Assembly (NCBI RefSeq): GCF_022267555.1
Contig: NZ_CP073586.1
Span: 3,700,501 to 3,764,500 of the forward strand
Direction of reading: 5' to 3'
Source of the DNA: Proteiniphilum propionicum
Lineage (GTDB): Bacteria > Bacteroidota > Bacteroidia > Bacteroidales > Dysgonomonadaceae
DNA: 64,000 bases
Translations under genes and position numbers: made by a program
Notes under the pieces: generated by a model
What the model was told of the DNA's origin: nothing
The model's input: only the letters and a program-made list of their open reading frames with translations
The model's database searches: none
Shown: in pieces, positions 18,409 through 28,003 of the stretch
How positions within the stretch are numbered: position 1 is the stretch's first letter
Layout: each line of letters begins with the position of its first letter

Positions 18409-19101
18409 ATGAATCCTTTTTTTATATCCACCTTGTGGCAGTTCCTGCTTGTTATTGTCGGAACAGCCGCTTTTTCGCTTACCGTCCTGCTTATCGGTCT
18501 CTACATCCAGACAAGCAGAAAAGATAAGCGAGAAAGTTACGGACGCAGTATGAAACAGACATCTCAAAAACAGTTGAAAATACCCGATATTATGGGTACA
18601 GCCCGGCAGCCGGAACGCCAATCACAGCCAATTGAAGCCACCGAGTGCCAAACTGAAAATCGTGAAGATAAACCGGCTACTTTTGCCCGTGAAATTCCGA
18701 GCGAGGAACTCGACCAAGTTTTCGGGACGGAACAAACCGATGAAACCGACACACGGGAAGACCCCGACCCGGACGAAGACGAAGTAGATTGGCAAGAGGA
18801 AGAAACCGAATTGCAGGCGCACCGCACGACAGCCGATAATGAGAATGATTTTGCCACGGGAGTCTCTTTCGATGAGTTGCAACAGATAACTCGCCTGATA
18901 CAGAAAGATGCGTTGCAACCCGATGAGCAAAAATCCGTAGCCACGGCTGCCATCAAACTTGCCCATACCGATTTATGGGAAAAAATAATGAATGCGTTGC
19001 CCGACGCAAACCGAAAGATTGCCAAGATGCTTGATGCTTCGCCACAAAAAGTACAAACAGCCGAAGATTGGCGAAGTTTCGACATCCGGAATTTCATTTG
19101 A
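18409..19101 (+). CDS. TraC/TraD-position conjugal transfer protein
   Basis: 230 residues. One N-terminal transmembrane helix (about 5-27, LLVIVGTAAFSLTVLLIGLY) is followed by a long acidic linker (DPDPDEDEVDWQEEETE near 115-135) and a C-terminal helical domain with KLAHTDLWEKIMNALPDANR. Its place between the DUF3408 gene and traE matches TraD-type proteins of CTnDOT-like elements; I am not certain of the letter. Function is unknown. Confidence 0.75.
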   Translation: MNPFFISTLWQFLLVIVGTAAFSLTVLLIGLYIQTSRKDKRESYGRSMKQTSQKQLKIPDIMGTARQPERQSQPIEATECQTENREDKPATFAREIPSEELDQVFGTEQTDETDTREDPDPDEDEVDWQEEETELQAHRTTADNENDFATGVSFDELQQITRLIQKDALQPDEQKSVATAAIKLAHTDLWEKIMNALPDANRKIAKMLDASPQKVQTAEDWRSFDIRNFI

Positions 19102-19174
19102 TTACAGTAAACGAGTTTACAAATAAACAGGTAAACAACATTTACAAAACCACTAAATCCAATTTTATAAACCC

Positions 19175-19211
19175 GACTTCTGTTGTTCCTCATCCAAGAA
19201 CGACAGAAGTC
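19175..19211 (+). promoter_or_regulatory. Hairpin in the leader before traE
   Basis: A 14-bp stem with one G-U pair: GACTTCTGTTGTTC (19175-19188) with GAACGACAGAAGTC (19198-19211), loop of 9. There is no T-tract, so it is not a classical terminator. It lies 18 bases before the traE start and could be an RNA-stability or processing element dividing traA-D from traE-Q. Confidence 0.6.
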
Positions 19212-19228
19212 ATTAAACAAATGTTTGT

Positions 19229-19528
19229 ATGGCAAAGAAAAAAATCCTCTCAACGGCAATCGTTCTGATTGCTGCTTTTAATGCCTTTGCACAAGGAAAC
19301 GGTGCTGCCGGAATCACCAAAGCTACCGATATGGTAACCGGCTATTTCGATCCCGCCACCAAACTCATCTACGCCATCGGCGCCGTTGTGGGACTTATCG
19401 GCGGAGTAAAAGTTTACGGAAAGTTCAGTTCCGGCGATCCTGACACGTCCAAAACCGCGGCTTCGTGGTTTGGTGCGTGTGTGTTCCTGATTGTGGCAGC
19501 CACTATTCTACGTTCCTTCTTCTTGTAA
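19229..19528 (+). CDS. traE: TraE (DUF4134), pilin-like subunit
   Basis: 99 residues. A signal-like N-terminus (TAIVLIAAFNAFAQG) is followed by two hydrophobic segments (LIYAIGAVVGLIGGVKVYG; WFGACVFLIVAATILRSFFL). The size and topology match VirB2-like proteins; this assignment is by family. The stop is 2 bases before traF. Confidence 0.9.
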   Translation: MAKKKILSTAIVLIAAFNAFAQGNGAAGITKATDMVTGYFDPATKLIYAIGAVVGLIGGVKVYGKFSSGDPDTSKTAASWFGACVFLIVAATILRSFFL

Positions 19529-19530
19529 AA

Positions 19531-19854
19531 ATGGCGGAATACGAAATCAATAAAGGCGTGGGCCGCAGCGTCGAGTTTAAAGGCTTGAAAGCCCAATACC
19601 TTTTCATTTTCGCAGGCGGACTGTTGGCGATGTTTATCCTGGTGGCAGTGCTGTACATGGCAGGTGTAAACCAATTTTTATGTCTTGTACTCGGTATTGC
19701 CGGTGCAACGATTATCGTGTGGAAAACCTTTTCGATGAATAAAAAGTACGGGCAGCACGGCTTGATGAAAATTTCAGCCCGAAAGAACCACCCCCGCTAT
19801 CTAATCAACCGAAAACGTATGCGTTCACTCTTAAAAAGAAGAAAAGGAGCATGA
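19531..19854 (+). CDS. traF: TraF (DUF4133), VirB3-like
   Basis: 107 residues from ATG 19531 (MAEYEINKGVGRSVEFKGLK), which is a better start than anything upstream because it follows traE by 2 bases. Two adjacent membrane helices (YLFIFAGGLLAMFILVAVLY; FLCLVLGIAGATIIVW) and a basic C-terminal tail resemble VirB3. Its stop overlaps the traG start (ATGA). Confidence 0.9.
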   Translation: MAEYEINKGVGRSVEFKGLKAQYLFIFAGGLLAMFILVAVLYMAGVNQFLCLVLGIAGATIIVWKTFSMNKKYGQHGLMKISARKNHPRYLINRKRMRSLLKRRKGA

Positions 19855-22334
19855 GAAACATCAGTAAAATGACAACCTTGGAAAATAAGTTTCCGTTGCT
19901 TGCCGTTGAAAATGGCTGTATCGTGAGTAAGGATGCCGACATTACCGTGGCGTTCAGGGTAGAACTGCCCGAACTTTTTACCGTAACCGCGGGCGAATAC
20001 GAAACCATTCATTCGGCATGGAATAAGGCGGTGCGGGTGCTGCCCAACTTCACGGTGGTTCATAAGCAGGATTGGTTTTTAAAAGAGAACTATCAGTCTG
20101 ACATTCAAAAAGATGAATTGAGTTTTCTCAGCCGAAGCTTTGAACGGCACTTCAACGAACGTCCCTATCTCAACCACGAGTGCTATCTGTTTTTGACCAA
20201 AACCACCAGACAGCGAATGGCGATGCAGAGCAATTTTTCTACTCTTTGCAGAGGGAATATCCTGCCCAAAGAGATAAAGGACAAGGAGACCGTTCTTCGT
20301 TTTCTGGAAAGTGTGAGTCAGTTTGAACGTATAATAAACGACAGCGGTTTTATTTCGCTTGTCCGTCTTTCGGAAGATGAAATCTGCGAAAAAGGAGGTC
20401 TGTTGGAGCAGTACTTTTCATTGAAAGGAAAAGAGCACGCACCGCTTGAAGACATCTCGTTAGGTGCGGAAGAAGTGAAAATCGGCGACAATATCCTATG
20501 CCTGCACACGCTTTCAGAGAGCGATGATCTGCCGGCTGCAGTCAGTCCCGACAGCCGGTATGAAAAATTATCGACCGACCGCTCGGATTGCCGATTGTCT
20601 TTTGCCGCGCCTGTGGGCTTGCTGCTTGCCTGCAACCACATTTACAACCAGCTGCTTTTTATCGAAGACAGCGATGAGAACCTGCGTAAGTTCGAGAAAA
20701 GCGCAAGGAATATGCACTCGCTCGGACGTTATTCGCGAAGTAATCAAATCAACGAGCAGTGGATTCAGGAATATCTGAACATAGCCCATTCTCAAGGCTT
20801 GACTTCCATCAGGGCACACTTTAACGTAATAGCGTGGAGCGACAACCGCGATGAACTCAAACATATCAAAAACGATGTGGGCAGTCAGTTGGCTTTAATG
20901 GGCTGCACACCCAGACACAACACCGTAGATACGGCAACGCTCTATTGGGCGTGTATGCCCGGCAATGCCGCCGACTTTCCGTCGGAAGAAAGTTTTTACA
21001 CTTTCATTGAGCCGGCTCTGTGCTTTTTCAGTCAGGAAACCAACTACAAAAGTTCTACATCGCCGTTCGGCATTAAAATGGCGGATAGGCTGACCGGAAA
21101 ACCCCTGCATGTGGATATTTCCGATCTGCCGATGAAAAGAGGCATTATCACCAACCGAAATAAATTTGTGCTGGGGCCCAGCGGAAGCGGAAAATCGTTC
21201 TTTATGAACCATCTTGTCAGACAGTATTACGAACAGGGAACGCATGTGTTGTTGGTGGATACGGGAAACTCGTATCAAGGTTTGTGCAGCCTGATACATC
21301 AAAAGACCAAAGGCGAAGACGGAATTTACTTTACCTACACGGAAGAGAATCCTATTTCTTTCAACCCGTTTTTCACGGATGATTATGTGTTCGATGTTGA
21401 GAAAAAAGACAGTATCAAAACTCTGCTTTTAACGCTTTGGAAAAGTGAAGAAGAGAAAATATCGAAAACCGAAAGCGGAGAACTCGGCAGTGCGGTAACG
21501 GCCTACATCCATAAAATTCAGTCCGACCGGAGTATCACGCCCAACTTCAACACTTTTTACGAGTTTATGCGTGATGTGTATCGTCCCGAATTGGAAAACA
21601 GGGAAATCAAGGTAGAAAAGGATGATTTTAATATCGATAATTTTCTGACCACACTCAGACAATATTACAGCGGTGGACGCTTTGATTTTCTGCTTAATTC
21701 CGACAAAAACATCGACCTTTTAAACAAACGCTTTATCGTGTTCGAGATAGATGCCATCAAGGAAAATCGCGAGCTTTTCCCTGTTGTCACGATTATCATC
21801 ATGGAAGCCTTTATCAATAAAATGAGGCGATTGAAAGGAGTTCGTAAACAACTGATAGTGGAAGAGGCATGGAAAGCCGTTGCATCGGCAAATATGGCTG
21901 ATTATTTGAAATACATGTACAAAACGGTGCGCAAGTATTTCGGCGAAGCCATCGTGGTAACGCAGGAAGTGGACGACATCATTTCCAGCCCGATAGTCAA
22001 AGAGAGCATCATCAACAATTCAGACTGCAAGATATTATTGGACCAACGCAAGTATATGAACAAATTCGATCAGATACAGGCACTGCTCGGACTAACGGAA
22101 AAGGAGAAAGCGCAAATACTTTCCATTAACCAGAACAATGCTCCGAACCGTAAATACAAAGAGGTCTGGATAGGGCTGGGCGGAACGCAATCCGCAGTTT
22201 ACGCCACCGAAGTATCTCGTGAAGAGTACCTTTGCTACACCACCGAAGAAACCGAAAAATTGGAAGTGATGAACAAAGCGGAATCGTTGGACGGAGATAT
22301 GGAGAGGGCGATAAAACTCTTGGTAAACAAGTAA
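19851..22334 (+). CDS. traG: TraG, conjugation ATPase (VirB4-like)
   Basis: 827 residues. An N-terminal TraG_N-type domain precedes the VirB4 ATPase core with Walker A GPSGSGKSF near residue 443, VLLVDTGNSYQGL, and Walker B RKQLIVEEAWK near 665. It powers assembly or substrate passage of the type IV secretion channel at the inner membrane. The start overlaps the traF stop by 4 bases. Confidence 0.95.
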   Translation: MRNISKMTTLENKFPLLAVENGCIVSKDADITVAFRVELPELFTVTAGEYETIHSAWNKAVRVLPNFTVVHKQDWFLKENYQSDIQKDELSFLSRSFERHFNERPYLNHECYLFLTKTTRQRMAMQSNFSTLCRGNILPKEIKDKETVLRFLESVSQFERIINDSGFISLVRLSEDEICEKGGLLEQYFSLKGKEHAPLEDISLGAEEVKIGDNILCLHTLSESDDLPAAVSPDSRYEKLSTDRSDCRLSFAAPVGLLLACNHIYNQLLFIEDSDENLRKFEKSARNMHSLGRYSRSNQINEQWIQEYLNIAHSQGLTSIRAHFNVIAWSDNRDELKHIKNDVGSQLALMGCTPRHNTVDTATLYWACMPGNAADFPSEESFYTFIEPALCFFSQETNYKSSTSPFGIKMADRLTGKPLHVDISDLPMKRGIITNRNKFVLGPSGSGKSFFMNHLVRQYYEQGTHVLLVDTGNSYQGLCSLIHQKTKGEDGIYFTYTEENPISFNPFFTDDYVFDVEKKDSIKTLLLTLWKSEEEKISKTESGELGSAVTAYIHKIQSDRSITPNFNTFYEFMRDVYRPELENREIKVEKDDFNIDNFLTTLRQYYSGGRFDFLLNSDKNIDLLNKRFIVFEIDAIKENRELFPVVTIIIMEAFINKMRRLKGVRKQLIVEEAWKAVASANMADYLKYMYKTVRKYFGEAIVVTQEVDDIISSPIVKESIINNSDCKILLDQRKYMNKFDQIQALLGLTEKEKAQILSINQNNAPNRKYKEVWIGLGGTQSAVYATEVSREEYLCYTTEETEKLEVMNKAESLDGDMERAIKLLVNK

Positions 22335-22363
22335 GCAAGAATTTTAAACCAAATCCAAAAACA

Positions 22364-22993
22364 ATGAAACAGAAACTTTTAATTTTAGTAACGGCATTGA
22401 CTTTAAGCGGTTTCTGCGCCAATGCCCAATTTATCGTGAATGATCCGGTAAACGTTGCCACCTCCATTGCGAATACGGCAAAAGAAATTATCCAGACGTC
22501 CAAAACGGTTAAAAATACGCTCGACAACTTTAAGGAAGTAGAGAAAGTATATAAGCAGGGAAAAGAGTATTATGATGCTCTGCGTAAGGTGAACGATTTA
22601 GTGAAGGATGCCCGAAAAGTACAGCAAACCATCTTGATGGTGGGTGATATTTCGGATTTGTACGTGAACAGCTACAAATTGATGCTGCAGGATAAAAACT
22701 TCTCATTCGAAGAGCTTACCGCGATCGCGTTCGGCTACACAAGACTCTTGGAAGAAAGTGCGGCATTGTTGAAAGAGTTGAAACAGATTGTCAATCCCAC
22801 AACCCTTTCACTCAATGATAAGGAGCGGATGGATTGGATTGACCAAATCTATAAAGAAGTCAGTGAATACCGTTCATTGGTCAGCTATTACACCAACAAA
22901 AACATCTCGGTCTCTTACCTGCGTGCGAAAAAACAGAATGACGCACAACGGGTACTCGACCTGTACGGTTCGTTAAGTGACAAATACTGGTAA
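22364..22993 (+). CDS. traI: TraI (DUF4141) exported transfer protein
   Basis: 209 residues from ATG 22364. The start is chosen because it opens a clean signal peptide (KLLILVTALTLSGFCANAQF). The remainder is helical and charged, typical of DUF4141. It is likely a periplasmic component of the mating channel, VirB5-like by position only. traH, which precedes traI in CTnDOT, is not present in the 29-base gap. Confidence 0.85.
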   Translation: MKQKLLILVTALTLSGFCANAQFIVNDPVNVATSIANTAKEIIQTSKTVKNTLDNFKEVEKVYKQGKEYYDALRKVNDLVKDARKVQQTILMVGDISDLYVNSYKLMLQDKNFSFEELTAIAFGYTRLLEESAALLKELKQIVNPTTLSLNDKERMDWIDQIYKEVSEYRSLVSYYTNKNISVSYLRAKKQNDAQRVLDLYGSLSDKYW

Positions 22994-23108
22994 AACTGCC
23001 CCTGACCTCCTATAGGGGGAATAGGACGTTAAGTAAATAAATATTTTCTAAATGAAATAACGATGAATAATGACACTAAAACACCCCCTTCAGGGGGAAG
23101 GGGGGCTT
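22994..23108. repeat. Two GC-rich palindromes in traI-traJ gap
   Basis: This noncoding gap carries CCTCCTATAGGGGG (around 23005-23018) and CCCCCTTCAGGGGG (23084-23097), imperfect relatives of the palindrome at 14744. Such short C-run/G-run hairpins recur between genes of this element. Confidence 0.55.
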
Positions 23109-24104
23109 ATGGATTTTGAAAATTTACATCAGGTACTGCGAACGCTGTACACTGAAATGATGCCCTTGGTGGGCAATATGACAGGCATAGCCAAGGGTGT
23201 TGCCGGACTCGGCGCTCTGTTTTACGTGGCAAGCCGTGTGTGGCAGTCCCTTGCGCGTGCCGAAGAGATCGACGTTTACCCGCTTTTGAGACCTTTTGCC
23301 ATCGGGCTTTGTATTATGTTTTTCCCTACTATTGTTTTGGGGACGATAAACAGCGTGCTTTCGCCCGTGGTAAAAGGAACTAATCAGATGATGGCAGCAC
23401 AAACCCTGGATATGAACAAATTGCGTGAACAACGCGACCGATTGGAACGGGAAGCGATGCTGAGAAATCCCGAAACAGCCTTTTTGGTCAGCAACGAAGA
23501 GTTTGACAAAAAGATAGACGAAATGCAGGGACTCAACCCGAAACACCTTGTTACCATTACATCAATGTATCTGGAAAGGGGGATGTACAACCTGAAAAAG
23601 TCGATGCAGGATGCCTTCAAATCTTTTCTGGAGATATTGTTTCAAGCTGCCGCTCTGATAATCGATACCATTCGGACATTTTTCCTTATCGTTCTTTCCA
23701 TACTGGGACCCATTGCTTTCGGAATTGCCGTGTTTGACGGATTCCAATCTACTTTGACGGGATGGTTGAGCCGCTATGTTTCGGTTTATCTGTGGCTGCC
23801 CGTATCGGATCTGTTCAGTACCATGCTTGCCAAAATCCAGACGCTGATGATAGGCAAAGAGATTGCAGCTCTTGAAAATCCGGCGTACATCCCGGACGGT
23901 TCGAGTGTGGTTTATATCATTTTTATGCTGATAGGCATTGTCGGATATTTTGTAATTCCTACCGTTGCCGGATGGATTATCCAGGCAGGCGGAATGGGCA
24001 ACTACGGAAAAAACATTAATCAAACCGTGCAAAAAAGCGGTGCAGTGGCGGGAGCCGGCGCAGGAGCCGTAGGCGGAAATGTTTTGGGTAAATTGAGAAA
24101 ATAA
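23109..24104 (+). CDS. traJ: TraJ, polytopic membrane transfer protein
   Basis: 331 residues from ATG 23109 (MDFENLHQVLRTLYTEMMPL). There are several membrane helices (about 30-50, 70-95, 180-220, 255-290) and a glycine/alanine-rich tail (AVAGAGAGAVGGNVLGKL). Conserved TraJ of Bacteroidetes conjugative elements; proposed VirB6-like inner-membrane channel component. An earlier in-frame ATG would read through the GC-rich palindrome and is unlikely. Confidence 0.9.
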   Translation: MDFENLHQVLRTLYTEMMPLVGNMTGIAKGVAGLGALFYVASRVWQSLARAEEIDVYPLLRPFAIGLCIMFFPTIVLGTINSVLSPVVKGTNQMMAAQTLDMNKLREQRDRLEREAMLRNPETAFLVSNEEFDKKIDEMQGLNPKHLVTITSMYLERGMYNLKKSMQDAFKSFLEILFQAAALIIDTIRTFFLIVLSILGPIAFGIAVFDGFQSTLTGWLSRYVSVYLWLPVSDLFSTMLAKIQTLMIGKEIAALENPAYIPDGSSVVYIIFMLIGIVGYFVIPTVAGWIIQAGGMGNYGKNINQTVQKSGAVAGAGAGAVGGNVLGKLRK

Positions 24105-24128
24105 TAAACGAGTAAACAAAGTAAAAAT

Positions 24129-24752
24129 ATGGAATTCAAGTCATTAAAAAACATTGAAACATCTTTCAGGCAGATACGGCTTTACGCCGTTGTTTTTGGT
24201 GTGGTGTGTCTTTTGATAGTCGGTTTTTCTCTTTGGAAATCATACGCTTTTGCCGAGAAACAACGGGAAAAAGTCTATGTGTTGGACAACGGAAAATCAC
24301 TGATGCTTGCGCTTTCGCAAGATGCGGCAACAAACCGTCCGGTAGAAGCGCGCGAACACATTCGCCGTTTTCATGAACTGTTCTTCACGCTGTCGCCCGA
24401 CAAGTCAGCCATTGAAAGCAATATGAAACGAGCATTTTTTCTTGCCGACCAATCGGCTTTCAACTACTACAAAGACCTTACGGAAAAAGGATATTACAAC
24501 CGGATTATATCGGGAAATATCCAACAGCGTATCGAAATTGACAGCATTCAGTGCAATTTTGAGGTCTATCCTTATGAAGTGAGAACCGTTGCCCGTCAAT
24601 ACATCATCCGTTCGAGCAACCTGACCGAACGCAGTTTGGTTTCAGAATGCCGTCTGGTCAATTCCATCCGTTCCGACAACAATCCGCAAGGTTTTATCGT
24701 CGAAAATTTTATTATTCGTGAAAACAGAGATATCCGGACAGTCAAACGATAA
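24129..24752 (+). CDS. traK: TraK, VirB8-like
   Basis: 207 residues. One N-terminal transmembrane helix (LYAVVFGVVCLLIVGFSLW, about 19-37) is followed by a periplasmic domain, matching the bitopic VirB8 layout. It contains AREHIRRFHELFFTLSPDK and is conserved in CTnDOT-type operons. It lies 24 bases after traJ and 6 before traL. Confidence 0.9.
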   Translation: MEFKSLKNIETSFRQIRLYAVVFGVVCLLIVGFSLWKSYAFAEKQREKVYVLDNGKSLMLALSQDAATNRPVEAREHIRRFHELFFTLSPDKSAIESNMKRAFFLADQSAFNYYKDLTEKGYYNRIISGNIQQRIEIDSIQCNFEVYPYEVRTVARQYIIRSSNLTERSLVSECRLVNSIRSDNNPQGFIVENFIIRENRDIRTVKR

Positions 24753-24758
24753 AGGAAT

Positions 24759-25034
24759 ATGAATAATATCTTGATAAAAATACGCCAAAAACGAAATCGT
24801 TTTAACGATAAATTAAAACGGAAATTAGGTGACCTTTCGTCTACGGCAAAACTGAACGGCATTTTGCTTGTGATGCTCTTTTATGCGGTAATGACATTGA
24901 TAATGCTTGTCAGAGCATTCGATAAAAATGAAAGATCAATAATTATCAAGCATATCGAGCCTGCTCCGTTGATTGACACACCGATAAAGCTTGAGCCCGA
25001 AAAGGACACGTTATCAGCAGAAGAATTTAAGTAA
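24759..25034 (+). CDS. traL: TraL (DUF3989)
   Basis: 91 residues. A basic N-terminus (RQKRNRFNDKLKRKLG), one transmembrane helix (GILLVMLFYAVMTLIMLV) and a short outer segment are characteristic of DUF3989 TraL proteins between traK and traM. Function unknown. Confidence 0.85.
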   Translation: MNNILIKIRQKRNRFNDKLKRKLGDLSSTAKLNGILLVMLFYAVMTLIMLVRAFDKNERSIIIKHIEPAPLIDTPIKLEPEKDTLSAEEFK

Positions 25035-25063
25035 AACAACCACTAATCCACAAATTTCAAATT

Positions 25064-26449
25064 ATGACAATGAAAGAAAATAATGAAACTTCGACTACTG
25101 TTTCGGAAGAAAAAACTTCGAAACAGGACGAACAGAAAAGAGAGGAGCCACAGACACGCAAGCTACCCACGATCGAAGAAATTCAAAAGCGAAAGAAAGT
25201 ATTGGTGTATATGTTGCTGGTTTTGGTTTTTATCGGTGTGATGCACTGGATTTTTGCACCTTCAAAGGCCGAAAAGGAGAAATTGCAAACCGAACAGGGA
25301 ATAAACGTTGAAATACCGGAAATATCCGGCGGTGAACTGCCCGAAGATAAGGAAACCGCCTACAAGCTGGCAGAGAATGAACAAAAGGAGAACGAACGTC
25401 AATGGACAATGGGTACACTTTCCGACTTTTTCGGTGATACTCAAAAGTCGGATAATCGTCTCGAAGAGAGGGAGTCGTTTGCTGATCCGGATTACCGTTC
25501 CGGTAAAGGCAACGAAATTAGCCGGTCGGCATCGGCTTACGGTGATATCCGGAACACGCTCGGCAATTTCTACGAAGAGAACTCCCAAATGGAAATCTTG
25601 CAACAACAAATTGATGAATTGCAAGCACAACTGGACGAGAAAAACGGTTTGGTAGATGAAGACCGGGAGATACAAAGACAACTCGAACTGATGGAAAAAT
25701 CATACGAAATGGCAGCCAGATACCTGCCGCAAAATCAACAAGCGACAACACCCAATCCTTTTGAAACTGCCGTTGAACGGGAAATGGACGAGCCGTTGCC
25801 GAATGCTTACACCAAAACGGAAGCCAAAGAGTCTGTGTTTACCGTACTGCCCGAAGTGAAAAACGTGGTGTCGGCTCTTTATCAGGATGTCCCCGACAGC
25901 GTGTTTATGGCCGAACAGATGCAGGAGCGCAACCGCTCGTTTCTTCCCGGCACCGAAACCGTCGACGACATTCCGCTAAAAAACACGCTGAAAGTGGCAG
26001 TTTATGAAACACAAACGTTAAAAGACGGCGAAACCGTGCGCTTGCGCCTGTTGGAACCGGCCCGCGTGGCGAACATGCTTGTCCCGAAGAACACGCTGCT
26101 GACGGCTGTAGCCCGGATACAGGGCAACCGCTTGACGCTTTCCGTAACCAGCATCGAACACCGGGAACGGATTGTCCCCGTAAACCTTTCGGCATACGAC
26201 CTGGACGGACAGCCGGGTGTCTTTATCCCCAATTCCCTGGAAGTGAATGCCGCCAAGGAAATTGCTGCCGGAATGGGACAATCCGCCGGAACGAGTTTCA
26301 CGTTTGCATCATCGGCAGGACAACAACTGGCCGCCGATGCGGGGCGCGGACTGTTGCAGGGTGCATCGCAATACTTCGGGAACAGGATGCGTGAAGTGAA
26401 GGTGACGCTCAAAAGCGGTCACAAGCTCTTTTTGATGCAAAACAGATAA
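25064..26449 (+). CDS. traM: TraM, VirB10-like scaffold
   Basis: 461 residues. The sequence shows a charged cytosolic N-terminus (1-45), a transmembrane helix (VLVYMLLVLVFIGVMHWIF, about 46-65), a coiled-coil stretch (ILQQQIDELQAQLDEKNGLV near 170-190) and a C-terminal domain from about 320 on (RLRLLEPARVANMLVPKNTL). The bitopic layout with a C-terminal beta domain fits VirB10-type energy-transducing scaffold proteins; that role is inferred. ATG 25070 is an alternative start. Confidence 0.9.
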   Translation: MTMKENNETSTTVSEEKTSKQDEQKREEPQTRKLPTIEEIQKRKKVLVYMLLVLVFIGVMHWIFAPSKAEKEKLQTEQGINVEIPEISGGELPEDKETAYKLAENEQKENERQWTMGTLSDFFGDTQKSDNRLEERESFADPDYRSGKGNEISRSASAYGDIRNTLGNFYEENSQMEILQQQIDELQAQLDEKNGLVDEDREIQRQLELMEKSYEMAARYLPQNQQATTPNPFETAVEREMDEPLPNAYTKTEAKESVFTVLPEVKNVVSALYQDVPDSVFMAEQMQERNRSFLPGTETVDDIPLKNTLKVAVYETQTLKDGETVRLRLLEPARVANMLVPKNTLLTAVARIQGNRLTLSVTSIEHRERIVPVNLSAYDLDGQPGVFIPNSLEVNAAKEIAAGMGQSAGTSFTFASSAGQQLAADAGRGLLQGASQYFGNRMREVKVTLKSGHKLFLMQNR

Positions 26450-26480
26450 ACCGATTATAAACCACTAAAATCCAATTTGT

Positions 26481-27407
26481 ATGAAACTAAAATTAAAAAC
26501 AATCTTTTTCTTCGTTGCCCTGCTTTCTGGGGCGATTACCTCAAATGCCCAAATTAACACGGGCGATCTCTATCAGGGAATGAGCCGGACAATTCCCAAC
26601 GGCAGAGTAGTATTGCCTTACGGACTCTCTGTAGCTTACGAGAAAACGGTGCACCTGATTTTTCCTTCCCAAATACGTTACGTTGATTTGGGTAGCAGTA
26701 ACATTATTGCAGGCAAAGCGGAAGATGCCGACAACGTACTTCGGGTAAAGGCTGCCGTTCGCGATTTTGAAACGGAAACCAACCTGAGCGTAATCTGTAA
26801 CGACGGAAGTTTTTTCTCCTTTAACGTGAAATATGCCGAAGAACCGGAAAGGTTGAATATCGAAATGCAGGATTTTCTGTATTCGGGTGTGAATAATTTG
26901 CCGACCAACAAAGCCGATATTTACTTCAAGGAACTCGGTAACGAATCACCGGTGTTGGTGAAACTGATCATGAAAACGATTTGGCAAAACGACCGCCGGG
27001 AAATCAACCACATCGGCAGTAAGAAGTTTGGCTTACAGTTCCTGTTGAGAGGATTATACTCAAACAACGGGTTACTTTATTTTCACACGTTGATTAAAAA
27101 CCAAAATCAAATGCCTTATCAGGTAGATTTTGTCACGTTCAAGGTTGTGGATAAAAAAGTGGCGAAACGCACAGCCATACAGGAACAGGTATTGCAGCCG
27201 CTACGCTCGTTCAACGAAGTAACCCGTATCGGCGGATACCAAACCCAACGTTCCGTCTTTGTCCTGGAGCAATTTACGCTGCCCGATGACAAGCAATTGG
27301 AAGTAACACTCTTTGAGCAAAACGGCGGTCGCCACCAAACGTTTGTGGTCGAGAACGAGGACTTAATCCGTGCCAAAGATATCGATAACCTGAAATTGAA
27401 ATTCTGA
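26481..27407 (+). CDS. traN: TraN (DUF4138), VirB9-like
   Basis: 308 residues. A signal peptide (IFFFVALLSGAITSNAQI) precedes a beta-rich domain (VHLIFPSQIRYVDLGSSNII) typical of DUF4138. It is probably the periplasmic/outer-membrane partner of TraM. The stop TGA overlaps the traO ATG by one base (TGATGA region), so translation is probably coupled. Confidence 0.92.
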   Translation: MKLKLKTIFFFVALLSGAITSNAQINTGDLYQGMSRTIPNGRVVLPYGLSVAYEKTVHLIFPSQIRYVDLGSSNIIAGKAEDADNVLRVKAAVRDFETETNLSVICNDGSFFSFNVKYAEEPERLNIEMQDFLYSGVNNLPTNKADIYFKELGNESPVLVKLIMKTIWQNDRREINHIGSKKFGLQFLLRGLYSNNGLLYFHTLIKNQNQMPYQVDFVTFKVVDKKVAKRTAIQEQVLQPLRSFNEVTRIGGYQTQRSVFVLEQFTLPDDKQLEVTLFEQNGGRHQTFVVENEDLIRAKDIDNLKLKF

Positions 27408-27976
27408 TGAAACGGATACTGTTATTCATGGTGGTGACGGTGGCGATAGCTGCCGTATCACACGCTCAACGGCTGATACCCGGACAACGGGGATTACAGT
27501 TGTCCATAGGAGTTCCGATTACGGAAAGTAAGCTGTTTGAAAACGGCAATTTTACCGCCGAGATGGCGATGACCATTAATCACAAACGAGCCAATCATTG
27601 GCTGCTCGGATTGGAATACACGAAAAGGCATTTTGCTTATCGTGATATGCAAATCCCGTCCGAAACGGTTGTTTTTGAAGGCGGTTATCTCTTAAATCTC
27701 TTTTCCGATGCAGGAAAGAATGTATTGCTCAACACCGGAATTACTGCCGTTGCAGGTTATGAAACGGTTAATCGAAATGAAAAGCTTTTACCCGATGGTG
27801 CAACGCTATTGACACGAGACCGATTTGTTTACGGCGGTGCTTATCACTTGGCATTGGATCTGTTTGTAATCGACAATCTTGTGCTTTTCGTAAAAGGGAA
27901 ATGTAATGTGTTGTGGGGAAGTGATGTGGAGATGTTCAGACCTTCTTTACAAACAGGAATAAGACTAATTTTTTAA
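27407..27976 (+). CDS. traO: TraO, outer-membrane-like transfer protein
   Basis: 189 residues. A signal peptide (LLFMVVTVAIAAVSHAQRL) is followed by alternating beta strands ending in LQTGIRLIF, a final-strand aromatic typical of outer-membrane barrels. Conserved TraO family. traP (primase), expected next in CTnDOT, is absent; only 27 bases separate traO from traQ. Confidence 0.9.
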   Translation: MKRILLFMVVTVAIAAVSHAQRLIPGQRGLQLSIGVPITESKLFENGNFTAEMAMTINHKRANHWLLGLEYTKRHFAYRDMQIPSETVVFEGGYLLNLFSDAGKNVLLNTGITAVAGYETVNRNEKLLPDGATLLTRDRFVYGGAYHLALDLFVIDNLVLFVKGKCNVLWGSDVEMFRPSLQTGIRLIF

Positions 27977-28003
27977 CAATGAAGACTAACAATATAATAA
28001 ACT

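Noticed and set aside
18564-19259. 231-residue serine/cysteine-rich frame opposite the TraD-position gene
   Set aside because: Antisense shadow of a real tra gene with biased composition.
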